A stretch of DNA of 64,000 nt from Chitinophagaceae bacterium (GCA_014879565.1 JACSRW010000028.1:62001-126000), one strand, 5' to 3'. Positions 36,347 through 45,459 are shown, counted from the first letter of the stretch. Notes: generated by a model from the letters alone, not told the origin. Program-made: numbers and translations.

Positions 36347-36745
36347 TTAACTCAGGTTTTTGCCCAGGTATTTTGCGATTTCAAACATGGAAACAGAAGC
36401 TTTGTTACCAAACACAGCTTTCAGTTTGGCATCAGTGTTCACGTTCCGTTTGTTTTTCTGGTCCTGCAGTTTGTTGGCTTTGATATAAGCCCAGATTTTC
36501 TTAACGGCTTCTGTACGGGCCAGGGGCTTCGGTCCTACTACTGCTGCCAGGGCGGCGCTGGGAGTAAGGGCTTTCATGAAAGCGGCATTGGGCTTACGCG
36601 CAACTTTTTTCTTTGCGGGTTTAGCGGCCTTAGCGGGTTTAGCGGCTTTCTTAGCGGCTTTTTTTGCAGCAGGCTTCTTGGCTGCCGCTTTTTTTACGGG
36701 TTTTTTGGGAGCGGCTTTTTTAGCTGCTTTTTTCTTTGTTGCCAT
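36347..36745 (-). CDS. SWIB/MDM2 domain protein with histone H1-like tail
   Basis: A 132-residue protein. The first 52 residues are almost only Lys, Ala and Pro (AAKKAAKPAKAAKPAKKK), like the histone H1 C-terminus. The last 78 form a SWIB domain (TPSAALAAVVGPKPLARTE, then KIWAYIKANKLQDQKNKRN). In eukaryotes SWIB is found in chromatin remodellers; in bacteria such proteins occur in Chlamydia and Bacteroidota and are thought to compact DNA. The ATG at 36745 is far inside a longer open frame whose upstream part is antisense to the TatD gene. Confidence 0.9.
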   Translation of the reverse strand: MATKKKAAKKAAPKKPVKKAAAKKPAAKKAAKKAAKPAKAAKPAKKKVARKPNAAFMKALTPSAALAAVVGPKPLARTEAVKKIWAYIKANKLQDQKNKRNVNTDAKLKAVFGNKASVSMFEIAKYLGKNLS

Positions 36746-36789
36746 GTTTTTTAGATTTAGAATGTTAATGGGTATTGGTATACCGGTAT

Positions 36790-36797
36790 CAAATATA
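36790..36797 (-). promoter_or_regulatory. -7 element of the SWIB gene
   Basis: The minus strand reads TATATTTG, matching TAnnTTTG, about 45 bases before the ATG. Confidence 0.45.
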
Positions 36798-36869
36798 GAG
36801 GATTTCTTTACTTTCCCACACTGCCGGAAAAAAAAGGGGCGGTTTTTTCGGGATTGTTTTTCCACAGGA

Positions 36870-36902
36870 AAATCCCATTTTCTCCTATGAAAAATGGGAT
36901 TT
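36870..36902. repeat. perfect 12-bp inverted repeat around the tatD-like start
   Basis: Arms 36870-36881 and 36891-36902 pair perfectly. The 9-base loop contains the ATG at 36887. It could be a translation-control hairpin, or a structure upstream of a later true start. Confidence 0.6.
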
Positions 36903-37597
36903 CGCCCGGTTGGTGCTGTAACTTGCAAGCAGAAAAAAGCCCATTGTTCTTCGATATCCATACACATACCATTGTTCCGGAAGGGGTGTGGGGACTCCGC
37001 AATCTCCGGGAAACGGAAACGCCGGAACCCGCGTCTGGCCTGTATTCCATGGGAGTGCATCCCTGGTACGCCGATCCGCTTCATTGGAAAAAACAACTCG
37101 AACAGCTCCGGGTGGCAAGCCGTTCGCCCCGGGTACTGGCTATAGGGGAATGCGGACTTGATAAGGTTTGCCAGGTCCCGTTTTCCCTGCAGGAAACGGT
37201 TTTTGCTGCCCAGGTGGAATGGGCCAACCGGCTGGGTAAACCACTGGTGATTCACTGTGTAAGGGCCTGGGAAGAACTGCTTCAGTTACTTGAAATGGAA
37301 AAAAATAAAGTGCCGGTTATCTTCCATGGCTTTGTGAAAAATGCCGCCCTGGCGGCCCGGCTTACCGCAAAGGGGTACTATATTTCATTGGGAAAAGCCC
37401 TGGAAAAACCGGCTATGCAACAGGTGCTCAGACAATTGCCCGGGGATCGTTTTTTTCTGGAGACGGATGATGCCGGTCTCCCGGTTGCACAGGTATATCA
37501 ATGGGCGGCAGCAGCTTTGGCAATTGACAGTAATTCCCTTGCTTTGCAAATGCAAGAAAATGTAAAAGCCGTTTTCGGTAAGGCATCGGGTTTATGA
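36887..37597 (+). CDS. TatD family metal-dependent hydrolase
   Basis: A TIM-barrel metal-dependent hydrolase, probably a 3'-5' exonuclease. Metal ligands are visible: FDIHTHT (HxH), IGECGLD (Glu), VIHCVRAW (His), FHGF (His) and ETDDAG (Asp). At about 236 residues it is slightly short but complete. The start is uncertain: ATG 36887 lies in a hairpin loop, and a TTG at 36944 directly before FFDIHTHT would fit the family N-terminus better. Its 3' end overlaps tcdA by 4 bases (ATGA). Confidence 0.87.
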   Translation: MKNGISPGWCCNLQAEKSPLFFDIHTHTIVPEGVWGLRNLRETETPEPASGLYSMGVHPWYADPLHWKKQLEQLRVASRSPRVLAIGECGLDKVCQVPFSLQETVFAAQVEWANRLGKPLVIHCVRAWEELLQLLEMEKNKVPVIFHGFVKNAALAARLTAKGYYISLGKALEKPAMQQVLRQLPGDRFFLETDDAGLPVAQVYQWAAAALAIDSNSLALQMQENVKAVFGKASGL

Positions 37598-38358
37598 CAA
37601 ATGATTTCTCCTGGCTTTCCAGAACACAGTTACTGATTGGTGAACAGGCCCTGCATCGCCTGGCAAAAGCCCATGTGATGGTAGTGGGTTTGGGTGGCGT
37701 GGGTTCCTATGCAGCAGAATTTATTGCCCGGAGCGGCGTGGGAAAAATGACGATTATTGACGGGGATACGGTGGATCCCAGCAACCGCAACCGCCAGTTG
37801 CCCGCCCTTGCCACCAATCATGGTCAGCCCAAAGCCCAGATTATGGCCGACAGGCTGCGTGCTATTAACCCCGAACTGGAACTGGAAGTGGTGCAGGAAT
37901 TTGTCAGCCCTGCCATGGTAAAAGAACAACTCAGTCACCGGCCCTCCTATATCATTGATGCCATTGACAGCATTACGCCGAAATTAACGTTTATACAACT
38001 GGCCTATGAAAGCCGGCTGCCCCTGGTCAGCAGTATGGGTGCCGGCGCCAAACTGGACCCTACCCGCCTGCAGGTGGTGGATATATCGGAAACCTGGAAC
38101 TGCCCCTTTGCCCAGCAGGTCAGAAAACAGCTGAAAAAAAACTTTGGTATCCGTAAAGGGATCAAAGTGGTATTCTCCCCGGAAAACCCGATTAAGGAAA
38201 GTCTGATGCTCACACCCGGTCAGCGGTATAAAAAATCGGCCTATGGCACCATCTCCTATCTGCCTGCTGTGTTCGGGGCCGTTGCCGCTTCAGTTGTTAT
38301 CCGCGATCTCATCCGCCCGCCCCGGAAAAAAAATAAACAAACAGATCCGATCAGTTAG
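37594..38358 (+). CDS. tcdA: tRNA threonylcarbamoyladenosine dehydratase
   Basis: E1-like (ThiF/MoeB/HesA fold) enzyme that uses ATP to cyclise t6A to ct6A at tRNA position 37. The 254 residues show GLGGVGSYAAEFIARSGVG for ATP, DGDTVDPSNRNRQLPA with the catalytic Arg/Asn set, and the C-terminal YGTISYLPAVFGA stretch. Start and stop overlap with the TatD gene implies coupled translation. The YciO-type protein at 973 belongs to the family of the preceding step in the same modification pathway. Confidence 0.93.
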   Translation: MTNDFSWLSRTQLLIGEQALHRLAKAHVMVVGLGGVGSYAAEFIARSGVGKMTIIDGDTVDPSNRNRQLPALATNHGQPKAQIMADRLRAINPELELEVVQEFVSPAMVKEQLSHRPSYIIDAIDSITPKLTFIQLAYESRLPLVSSMGAGAKLDPTRLQVVDISETWNCPFAQQVRKQLKKNFGIRKGIKVVFSPENPIKESLMLTPGQRYKKSAYGTISYLPAVFGAVAASVVIRDLIRPPRKKNKQTDPIS

Positions 38359-38513
38359 GCCGGCTGATTATGTTTCAGCCTCCGGTATGACAAGATTCAA
38401 GAACGGGCATGAGTGTACTCACGGGAGGCAGGAGAAGCCCCATTGTACATTTAATTGCCTGACCCCTGGTTTCGTTACTTCATTAACGGGTAAGTTCAGG
38501 CATATGCAGTACT

Positions 38514-39161
38514 ATGGAAAAGCAAATCGGTGAAACTGTCATTATACCGGTTGGTTCGGTGAATCTGGAGGGGCATCTGGTTATACCTGATCATACAGAC
38601 AGGATGGTCATATTCGCTCATGGTGCCGGCAGCAGTCGTTTCAGTCCGCGAAACCGCTATGTGGCAAACATACTCAACGAACAGGGAATGGCCACCCTGC
38701 TGGTGGATTTACTCACACCCAAGGAAGACCTGGCCCATGTGGCCCGTTTTGATATAACCCTGTTGATTCAACGGCTTTCAGCTGTAACCAGGTGGGTACT
38801 GGAACAACCGGTGTTCCGCAATTTTCAGCTCGGCTATTTCGGGGCCAGTACCGGGGCGGCTTCTGCCCTGGGAGCAGCTTCCCTGCTTCCCGGTCAGATA
38901 AGAGCGGTGGTATCGCGGGGCGGCAGACCCGACCTGGCCTTCAGGGCACTGCCGGTGGTAAAAGCGACCGTCCTGCTGATTGTAGGTTCGCTGGATGATG
39001 AAGTGCTGGAACTGAATAAAACCGCGTTGGATCAACTCAGCGTCTGTCCGGCAAAAGAAATGGTGGTGGTGGAAGGAGCCTCGCATTTATTTGAAGAACC
39101 CGGGAAATTGCAGGAAGTGGCTGAACTGGCGGCCGGCTGGTTTAACCGTTACCTCTCTTAA
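38514..39161 (+). CDS. dienelactone hydrolase-like alpha/beta hydrolase
   Basis: A 215-residue hydrolase with no signal peptide. The oxyanion region is FAHGAGSSRFSPRNR, the elbow is YFGASTGAA (GASTG, Ser), the Asp lies in GSLDDEVLELN and the His in GASHLFEEP. This subgroup is often fused or adjacent to a phosphoribosyltransferase, as here with the next gene 28 bases downstream. Substrate unknown. Confidence 0.87.
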   Translation: MEKQIGETVIIPVGSVNLEGHLVIPDHTDRMVIFAHGAGSSRFSPRNRYVANILNEQGMATLLVDLLTPKEDLAHVARFDITLLIQRLSAVTRWVLEQPVFRNFQLGYFGASTGAASALGAASLLPGQIRAVVSRGGRPDLAFRALPVVKATVLLIVGSLDDEVLELNKTALDQLSVCPAKEMVVVEGASHLFEEPGKLQEVAELAAGWFNRYLS

Positions 39162-39189
39162 CTGCATTGTGCCTTAAAAAAAATCTGGT

Positions 39190-39810
39190 ATGTATTATGC
39201 AGACCGATACGATGCCGCCCGGCAGTTGTTGCCACTGCTGGAACCTTTTAAAAACGAAGACGGCCTGGTGCTGGCTATCCCGAGAGGGGGTGTACCTGTG
39301 GGGGTGGTAGTGGCGCAATACCTGCAATGGCCGCTTGACCTGCTGATGACAAAAAAAATCGGGCATCCGGACAATCCTGAATTTGCCATCGGGGCGGTGA
39401 GCCTCGATGACAGCCTGGTGGAAGAAACAGCCGGAGTACCGGAATCGTATATACAGGAAATGACCATCCGGATACGGGAACAATTAGCCGAACGATACCG
39501 TCTTTTCCGGGGCAATGCCAAACCCCTTCCGCGCAGGAATAAAACCCTGCTGGTGGTGGATGACGGTATTGCCACCGGCCGCACTATCCTTTCCACCCTC
39601 CGCCTCCTGCGCAGCCAGTCACCGGCCCGCCTGATTGTAGCCGCCCCGGTAGCATCCGGGCAGGCTGCCGAAAGAATCCGGCGGGTAACAGATGTGTTTT
39701 GTTGTCCGCTTGTACGGGAAGATTTCCGGGCCGTGGGCAACTATTATGATGATTTTCCGCAGGTGGAGGATGAAGAAGTGATCCGGCTTCTGCAGGAGAG
39801 TGCGGACTGA
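39190..39810 (+). CDS. phosphoribosyltransferase family protein
   Basis: A 206-residue type I PRTase fold. The PRPP loop is TLLVVDDGIATGRTI, and PRGGVPVGVVVAQYL is the N-terminal flexible loop region. There is no base-specific hood domain that would assign a purine or pyrimidine substrate. In many bacteria this domain is fused to the hydrolase encoded just upstream; here the two are separate genes in one operon. Confidence 0.87.
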   Translation: MYYADRYDAARQLLPLLEPFKNEDGLVLAIPRGGVPVGVVVAQYLQWPLDLLMTKKIGHPDNPEFAIGAVSLDDSLVEETAGVPESYIQEMTIRIREQLAERYRLFRGNAKPLPRRNKTLLVVDDGIATGRTILSTLRLLRSQSPARLIVAAPVASGQAAERIRRVTDVFCCPLVREDFRAVGNYYDDFPQVEDEEVIRLLQESAD

Positions 39811-39836
39811 ATTACGTTTATTCATTAACGTTATAT

Positions 39837-40463
39837 ATGCGTCAACTGGAGAAAACCGGCCATCAGACCGCCTGGTATGTGGTGAACGGGATTACCCTGT
39901 ACAGGGTACTTGCTGTGCCGCTCTTGTTGTGGCTGCTTTACAGTGGCCGGACCGAATTTTTCAAATGGGCGATTGCGGTGAGTTTTTTTACTGATGCGGT
40001 GGATGGCATTCTCGCCCGGCTGTTCCGCGTTACCAGTGTGGCCGGTGCCCGGCTGGATTCTGTCGGGGATGATCTGACCGTAGGGGTAGGTGTACTGGCG
40101 CTGATAGTCTGGTACCCGGAATTTATGCGGCAGCAATGGCCCCTGCTGCTGCTGCTGGCTGTTTTGTTTATTGTTCAAACCGCCTTTGCTTTTTACCGCT
40201 ACCGGCGCATGTCAAACTTTCATACCTGGCTGGCAAAAGCAGCAGCCATATTACAGGGCATTTTTATGCTGTTTACTTTTTTCAGTGGCCGGCCGGAACC
40301 GGTCCTTTTTTTCCTGGCGGTTGCGGTTACGGCGCTTGAACTGGCTGAAGAGATTTGGCTCGTTGCCCTGTTGCCGGAATGGAAAGCCAATGTGCATGGT
40401 ATTTTCCACGCCTTTCAGTTGCGGCAACAGAAAAGCACAAACGAAGAAAAGGGCAGTGGGTAA
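39837..40463 (+). CDS. CDP-alcohol phosphatidyltransferase family protein
   Basis: A 208-residue membrane enzyme with six predicted helices that transfers a phosphatidyl group from a CDP-alcohol. The signature D-x2-D-G-x2-A-R-x8-G-x3-D-x3-D is intact in TDAVDGILARLF and GARLDSVGD. The acceptor (glycerol phosphate, serine, inositol or another) cannot be told from the sequence. It may be co-transcribed with the upstream pair (26-base gap). Confidence 0.88.
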   Translation: MRQLEKTGHQTAWYVVNGITLYRVLAVPLLLWLLYSGRTEFFKWAIAVSFFTDAVDGILARLFRVTSVAGARLDSVGDDLTVGVGVLALIVWYPEFMRQQWPLLLLLAVLFIVQTAFAFYRYRRMSNFHTWLAKAAAILQGIFMLFTFFSGRPEPVLFFLAVAVTALELAEEIWLVALLPEWKANVHGIFHAFQLRQQKSTNEEKGSG

Positions 40464-40629
40464 TACTGTTTTAATTTTCCCTTTCTGAAATTTCAGGTAT
40501 GACTGACTGCAAATCCTCATTTTCATTTTGTTAGCTATACCCGACTGATAATAATTTGGTGGCTGAATGAGCATAATCATCCATTAACAGCAGATAAACG
40601 TCAACCTTGCAGTCTGATTCTTTCTCATG

Positions 40630-40641
40630 CCTGCCGGCAGG
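40630..40641. repeat. CCTGCCGGCAGG palindrome, second copy
   Basis: The same 12-bp palindrome as at 24748-24759. It lies in the 273-bp gap before the acyl-CoA carboxylase operon, which otherwise holds no gene. Confidence 0.5.
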
Positions 40642-40736
40642 GAGCCGGTGGTGCGGGAATAATCACCGGAATGCCATCATGAAAAAACCTTCCTTTTTTC
40701 TCCTTTACTTTTTTGTACAAGTAAATACCTTACAAT

Positions 40737-41228
40737 ATGTCAGACACAAGTAAAACCTTCAGGGTAAAGGCAAATGAATTTGCTTTTTCTTTTGATCAGG
40801 CAGCTATTGACGGGGCTGACTTTTATAAAAAGTCACCTACGGAATTCAACCTGATTCACGGTACCCGCTCTGTGAATGTCCGGCTGACAGAATCGGACAT
40901 TACGGGCAAAAAACTCAGCATGGAAGTCGAAGGAGAAACCTTCGAAATAGAAATCAGGGATGAACTGGACCAGCGGCTCGACAGCATGGGCTTCAGTACG
41001 GTCTCCACCAAACATGTGAAAGAAATCAAGGCGCCTATGCCCGGACTGGTGCTGGATATTGCGGTAAAGGAAGGCCAGGAAGTCAAAGAAGGCGACCGGA
41101 TCCTTATCCTCGAAGCCATGAAAATGGAAAACAGCATCATGATCCAGAACAATGCCGTGATCAAACGCATCGCGGTAACAAAAGGCCAGCCGGTGGAAAA
41201 GAACCAGGTACTGGTGGAATTGGAATAA
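40737..41228 (+). CDS. biotin carboxyl carrier protein of an acyl-CoA carboxylase
   Basis: A 163-residue carrier. The C-terminal 75 residues form a biotinyl domain with EAMKMENS, in which Lys129 is biotinylated. The N-terminal 80 residues are a small beta domain common in Bacteroidota acyl-CoA and methylmalonyl-CoA carboxylase carriers. It is the first gene of a three-gene operon, 21 bases before the biotin carboxylase. Confidence 0.92.
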   Translation: MSDTSKTFRVKANEFAFSFDQAAIDGADFYKKSPTEFNLIHGTRSVNVRLTESDITGKKLSMEVEGETFEIEIRDELDQRLDSMGFSTVSTKHVKEIKAPMPGLVLDIAVKEGQEVKEGDRILILEAMKMENSIMIQNNAVIKRIAVTKGQPVEKNQVLVELE

Positions 41229-41249
41229 TCAACCTTTAAAGTATACAGG

Positions 41250-42725
41250 ATGAAAAAAATATTAGTGGCGAACCGGGGCGAAATTGCCCTTCGTATCATG
41301 CGGACCATCCGCAAAATGGGAATTAAATCAGTAGCCGTTTATTCAGAAGCTGACAGGCATTCTCCTCATGTACTCTTTGCCGACGAAGCTGTTTGCCTGG
41401 GGCCGGCTCCTTCCAGCCAGTCGTACCTCAACGGCGATAAAATAATCGAAATCTGTAAGGAACTGGGTGTGGATGGTATTCACCCGGGTTATGGTTTTCT
41501 CAGTGAGAATGCCGACTTCGCGCAGAAGGTAACCGATGCCGGTATTGAATTTATCGGCCCCACACCCGAAGCGATGCGCATCATGGGCTCCAAGCTGGCG
41601 GCCAAGGACAGTGTGAAAAAATACAATATCCCGATGGTTCCCGGTATAGACCATGCCATTGAGGATGTAAATGAAGCCATCGAAGTAGCCAGCCGGATCG
41701 GGTATCCCATTCTGATCAAAGCTTCAGCCGGCGGTGGGGGTAAGGGGATGCGGATTGTGGAAAAGGCCGATGATATGCAGGAGCAGATGGAAAGGGCCAT
41801 CAGTGAAGCCAAATCTTCTTTCGGGGACGGCTCTGTTTTTATTGAAAAATATGTGGGATCCCCGCGCCATATTGAAGTGCAGGTGGTGGCGGATAAATAC
41901 GGCAATGTTATCCACGGACTGGAAAGGGAGTGCAGTATTCAGCGCCGGCACCAGAAAGTGGTGGAAGAAACGCCGTCTGCCGTTGTAACTCCTGAAATGC
42001 GCGAACGCATCGGGGAAGCGGCCGTAATGGTGGCTAAGTCCTGCAACTATGTAAGCACCGGTACCGTTGAGTTTCTCGTGGATGAAAAACTCAATTTTTA
42101 TTTCCTGGAAATGAATACCCGCCTGCAGGTGGAACACCCGGTATCGGAAATGATTATCGGGCTCGACCTGGTGGAACAGCAGATCCGGATTGCCCGCGGG
42201 GAAAAGCTGGCCGTAACCCAGGACGATATCAAATGCAACGGGCATGCGATTGAACTCCGGGTATATGCCGAAGATCCGCTGAATAATTTCCTCCCCTCTA
42301 TCGGCACGCTTACCCGCTATGAGCGCCCTGTCGGGGAAGGTATCCGCGTGGATGACGGCTACGAGGAAGGAATGACCATTCCTATTTATTATGATCCCAT
42401 GATCGCCAAACTCGTGGTGCATGGCAAAACCCGTACGGAAGCCATCCAGAAAATGCTGGAAGCCATCAAACAATACAAGATTGAAGGCGTGGCCACCACC
42501 TTACCGTTCGGCACTTTTGTATTTGAGCATGATGCTTTCTTCTCCGGGCAATTTGACACCCATTTTGTGAAGAATTACTATACCCCGGAGAAAATAAAGG
42601 ATAAGCAAAAGGCCAACGCGGAAATCGCTGCCCTGGCCGCGCTGAAATTCTGGCAGGAGCGCAAGAAAATGCTGCACCCGGTTGAACATAAGTCCACCAG
42701 CTGGAAACGCCGGCTGGCGCATTAA
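41250..42725 (+). CDS. accC: acyl-CoA carboxylase, biotin carboxylase subunit
   Basis: ATP-dependent carboxylation of the biotin carrier. The 491 residues begin ILVANRGEIALRIMRT. The glycine-rich ATP grasp loop is SAGGGGKGMRIV. The active-site loop RRHQKVVEETPS and FLEMNTRLQVEHPV are intact. It carries about 45 residues more at the C-terminus than housekeeping AccC. The operon partners point to propionyl-CoA or a related acyl-CoA as the final substrate rather than acetyl-CoA alone. Confidence 0.94.
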   Translation: MKKILVANRGEIALRIMRTIRKMGIKSVAVYSEADRHSPHVLFADEAVCLGPAPSSQSYLNGDKIIEICKELGVDGIHPGYGFLSENADFAQKVTDAGIEFIGPTPEAMRIMGSKLAAKDSVKKYNIPMVPGIDHAIEDVNEAIEVASRIGYPILIKASAGGGGKGMRIVEKADDMQEQMERAISEAKSSFGDGSVFIEKYVGSPRHIEVQVVADKYGNVIHGLERECSIQRRHQKVVEETPSAVVTPEMRERIGEAAVMVAKSCNYVSTGTVEFLVDEKLNFYFLEMNTRLQVEHPVSEMIIGLDLVEQQIRIARGEKLAVTQDDIKCNGHAIELRVYAEDPLNNFLPSIGTLTRYERPVGEGIRVDDGYEEGMTIPIYYDPMIAKLVVHGKTRTEAIQKMLEAIKQYKIEGVATTLPFGTFVFEHDAFFSGQFDTHFVKNYYTPEKIKDKQKANAEIAALAALKFWQERKKMLHPVEHKSTSWKRRLAH

Positions 42726-42803
42726 GGCAGCCAGAGTAACGGGGAACCTGCCAACCACGACGGCGGGAAACGAAAAAAAAATTGCTTTAAAAAAATTACA
42801 ACA

Positions 42804-44345
42804 ATGAAATCCAAAGTTGAAATACTCAGAGAAAAAATTGAAGAGGGTAAACTGGGCGGAGGGATCAAACGTATAGAAGCCCAGCATAAAAAAGGCAAAC
42901 TTACCGCCCGCGAAAGAGTGGAGCTGCTGATGGATCCGGGTTCCTTTGAGGAAATCGGGGCTTTAGTCACCCACCGCACCAAGGACTTCGGGATGGAAGA
43001 CCAGAAATTCTACGGAGACGGGGTGATCACCGGTTATGGTACCGTAAACGGAAGACTGGTGTATGTATTTGCGCAAGACTTCACCGTTTTTGGCGGAGCG
43101 CTCTCTGAAACCCATGCGGAAAAAATCTGCCGGATCATGGATATGGCCATGAAAGCCGGGGCGCCGATGGTAGGACTGAATGACTCGGGCGGGGCCCGTA
43201 TCCAGGAAGGTGTACGTTCATTGGGTGGCTATGCCGATATCTTCTACCGCAATGTGCAATCTTCCGGCGTGATTCCCCAGATCTCTGCCATCATGGGCCC
43301 CTGTGCCGGGGGCGCCGTGTATTCTCCGGCTATGACCGACTTCACCATCATGGTGGAGAATACCAGTTATATGTTTGTAACCGGTCCCAATGTGGTTAAA
43401 ACGGTTACCAATGAAGAAGTGAGTTCGGAAGAACTCGGTGGCGCTTCCACCCACTCCACCAAATCCGGAGTCACCCACCTCACGGCGGTGAATGATATGG
43501 ATTGTATCAACCAGGTTAAAAAACTGCTGAGTTATATTCCACAGAACTGCGAGGATGTTATGCAGAAAATTCCGTACGAACTGGGGGATGAGACCCGGGA
43601 AGTGCTCGAAACCATCGTGCCTCCCAATGCCAACCAGCCTTATGATATCCGTACGGTGATAGAAGGAATTTGTGATACCGACTCATTCTTTGAAGTGCAT
43701 AAATACTATGCAGACAATATCGTGGTTGGTTTTGCCCGCATCGCCGGGAGAAGTATCGGGGTGGTGGCCAACCAGCCGATGAGCCTGGCCGGGGTACTCG
43801 ATATTGAAAGCTCCAAAAAAGGCGCGCGTTTTACCCGTTTCTGCGACTGTTTCAATATTCCCTTACTGGTGCTTGTGGATGTGCCGGGCTTCCTGCCGGG
43901 TACCGACCAGGAATGGAATGGCATTATCACCAACGGGGCCAAATTACTCTATGCCCTGAGTGAAGCCACTGTGCCCCGCTGTACGGTCATTACCCGCAAG
44001 GCCTATGGCGGCGCGTATGATGTGATGAACTCCAAACATATCGGCGCAGATATGAACTATGCCTGGCCCACAGCCGAAATCGCAGTGATGGGTGCCAAGG
44101 GCGCCAGTGAAATCATTTTCAAAAATGAAATCGCTGCGGCCGAAGATCCTGCTAAGAAACTGCTGGAGAAGGAAGCCGAATATGCCGAACTTTTCGCGAA
44201 TCCCTATACAGCGGCCGAACGCGGATTTATTGATGAAGTCATCGAGCCGAAAGAAACCCGGAAGAAGCTGATCAAGGCCTTTGCCATGCTGGAAAACAAA
44301 GTGGCCAAACGCCCGCGGAAGAAGCACGGAAATATTCCATTGTAG
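42804..44345 (+). CDS. acyl-CoA carboxylase carboxyltransferase subunit (PccB/MmdA type)
   Basis: A 513-residue carboxyltransferase with both crotonase-fold halves. It transfers the carboxyl from biotin to the acyl-CoA. The oxyanion glycines are seen in [12 protein letters not shown] with [12 protein letters not shown] (N half) and [19 protein letters not shown] (C half). Similarity in layout is to the propionyl-CoA carboxylase beta chain and the methylmalonyl-CoA decarboxylase alpha chain. No membrane decarboxylase subunits are present, which favours a carboxylase. A nested inverted repeat follows. Confidence 0.94.
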   Translation: MKSKVEILREKIEEGKLGGGIKRIEAQHKKGKLTARERVELLMDPGSFEEIGALVTHRTKDFGMEDQKFYGDGVITGYGTVNGRLVYVFAQDFTVFGGALSETHAEKICRIMDMAMKAGAPMVGLNDSGGARIQEGVRSLGGYADIFYRNVQSSGVIPQISAIMGPCAGGAVYSPAMTDFTIMVENTSYMFVTGPNVVKTVTNEEVSSEELGGASTHSTKSGVTHLTAVNDMDCINQVKKLLSYIPQNCEDVMQKIPYELGDETREVLETIVPPNANQPYDIRTVIEGICDTDSFFEVHKYYADNIVVGFARIAGRSIGVVANQPMSLAGVLDIESSKKGARFTRFCDCFNIPLLVLVDVPGFLPGTDQEWNGIITNGAKLLYALSEATVPRCTVITRKAYGGAYDVMNSKHIGADMNYAWPTAEIAVMGAKGASEIIFKNEIAAAEDPAKKLLEKEAEYAELFANPYTAAERGFIDEVIEPKETRKKLIKAFAMLENKVAKRPRKKHGNIPL

Positions 44346-44363
44346 TCGGGAAGGCGGCGTATG

Positions 44364-44422
44364 GAGACGGGACAAGCATGTCACCCTGAGCGTGTCGAAG
44401 GGTGATATGCGTATCCCGTCTC
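44364..44422. repeat. nested inverted repeat between convergent genes
   Basis: An outer 9-bp arm pair (GAGACGGGA at 44364-44372, complement at 44414-44422) encloses an inner TCACCCT / AGGGTGA pair (44381-44387 with 44399-44405). The inner unit resembles widespread repetitive extragenic palindromes. It may end transcription in both directions. Confidence 0.65.
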
Positions 44423-44430
44423 TCTGTCTT

Positions 44431-44772
44431 TCAGATTAATTCTTTGTTGGCGGCCCCGATAAAGCAGAGCCCGGTAAGCAGAGAAGGCAGTACATATACC
44501 AGTCCCATAACGGTATCACCCGTATAAAGAAAAAAGGCACCCATCAGCAGGGCACCGCCCAGCAGCATTTTGCCGCCGGTAAGGGGTTTGAACCAGGCTA
44601 CGCCAAAACCCGCCAGGGTTAGCAGGGTAAAGGGAAGGAACCGGAGTAAATCACGGCCGGCTCCTTTGAGTATATCCGGCAGTCCTTCGCCCAGTATAAA
44701 CAGGCCGAAAAAGGCCGTCACCAGCAAACCGCCGATACGGCCTGCCCATAAGAGAATCCGGTGCTGTTGCAT
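44431..44772 (-). CDS. small integral membrane protein, 113 aa
   Basis: Four hydrophobic helices (residues about 8-27, 42-60, 66-82, 88-106) with a basic N-terminus. It resembles small DUF7670-type proteins in layout only. No charged or catalytic motif is seen. It lies 27 bases after the lipoprotein gene on the same strand, so the two may form an operon. Confidence 0.65.
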   Translation of the reverse strand: MQQHRILLWAGRIGGLLVTAFFGLFILGEGLPDILKGAGRDLLRFLPFTLLTLAGFGVAWFKPLTGGKMLLGGALLMGAFFLYTGDTVMGLVYVLPSLLTGLCFIGAANKELI

Positions 44773-44799
44773 AGTTCTGTTTTACAGATTCGTACCGTT

Positions 44800-45459
44800 T
44801 TACATGGCTTTCTTTACCGGTATTCCGCTGCGGTCGGTCAGCACATTATTTTTCACCAGATCGCGGGTAATCATCTTGCCGTACTCATCCCCCATTCTTT
44901 CCGAAGAAGCCGGATCAAATGACTGGCTTTGCGCGGAATAGAGCAATTCATTTTTCTTCAGGTCATACAGATTCGATTCCCAGAAGTACTTGGTGTCCTC
45001 ACTGTAATAACCCTCTGTGTAAATCCGGCCGTACATGGTACGGGAATAACCCCAGAAGCGGTTGTAATACATAACGTAAGGGGTAAACTGTACACGGCCC
45101 GGCACATAATACCTTTCGCGTTGCTTATCGAGTAAAACCACGGTAAGTACGGCATCCACACCGGAAAGACGCAGTTTGGCGATGGCCTGCTCTTCCGTCA
45201 TATTTTCAAACGACTTTGGATTGTATTCATCACAGGAACAGCGGGCATCATAGCCAAGGGCATTCAGGTCCGCCACCAGGTGTTGTTCCATTGATTCGCG
45301 CAGGTTCCGGTCCTTGTCGCGGATCAGTCCCAATACGATGATTTTACTGAAATCTTGCGGCTGCAGGCTGTTTGCTTTCCAGGAGCTGGTAATACGGGAA
45401 GAACTGCATCCAGGCAGGAGGAACAGAAACAGTACAGCCAGTTTGAGTAGCTGTTTCAT
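44800..45459 (-). CDS. lipoprotein of unknown function, 219 aa
   Basis: The signal ends in the lipobox LLPGC (Cys18). The mature protein begins SSSRITSSWKA, like DUF4136-type lipoproteins, with an alternating alpha/beta pattern (IIVLGLIRDKDRNLRESMEQHLVADLNALGY) that could be a nucleotide- or ligand-binding fold. A Tyr-rich middle follows. No enzyme motif was recognised. Confidence 0.75.
   Translation of the reverse strand: MKQLLKLAVLFLFLLPGCSSSRITSSWKANSLQPQDFSKIIVLGLIRDKDRNLRESMEQHLVADLNALGYDARCSCDEYNPKSFENMTEEQAIAKLRLSGVDAVLTVVLLDKQRERYYVPGRVQFTPYVMYYNRFWGYSRTMYGRIYTEGYYSEDTKYFWESNLYDLKKNELLYSAQSQSFDPASSERMGDEYGKMITRDLVKNNVLTDRSGIPVKKAM

Noticed and set aside
36347-37255. 302-codon frame including the SWIB gene
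   Set aside because: The upstream 170 codons are antisense to the TatD gene and skip the promoter. The real SWIB start is 36745.
40737-44345. Sodium-pumping methylmalonyl-CoA decarboxylase
   Set aside because: The carboxyltransferase would fit, but a biotin carboxylase is present and membrane decarboxylase subunits are missing, which favours an acyl-CoA carboxylase.
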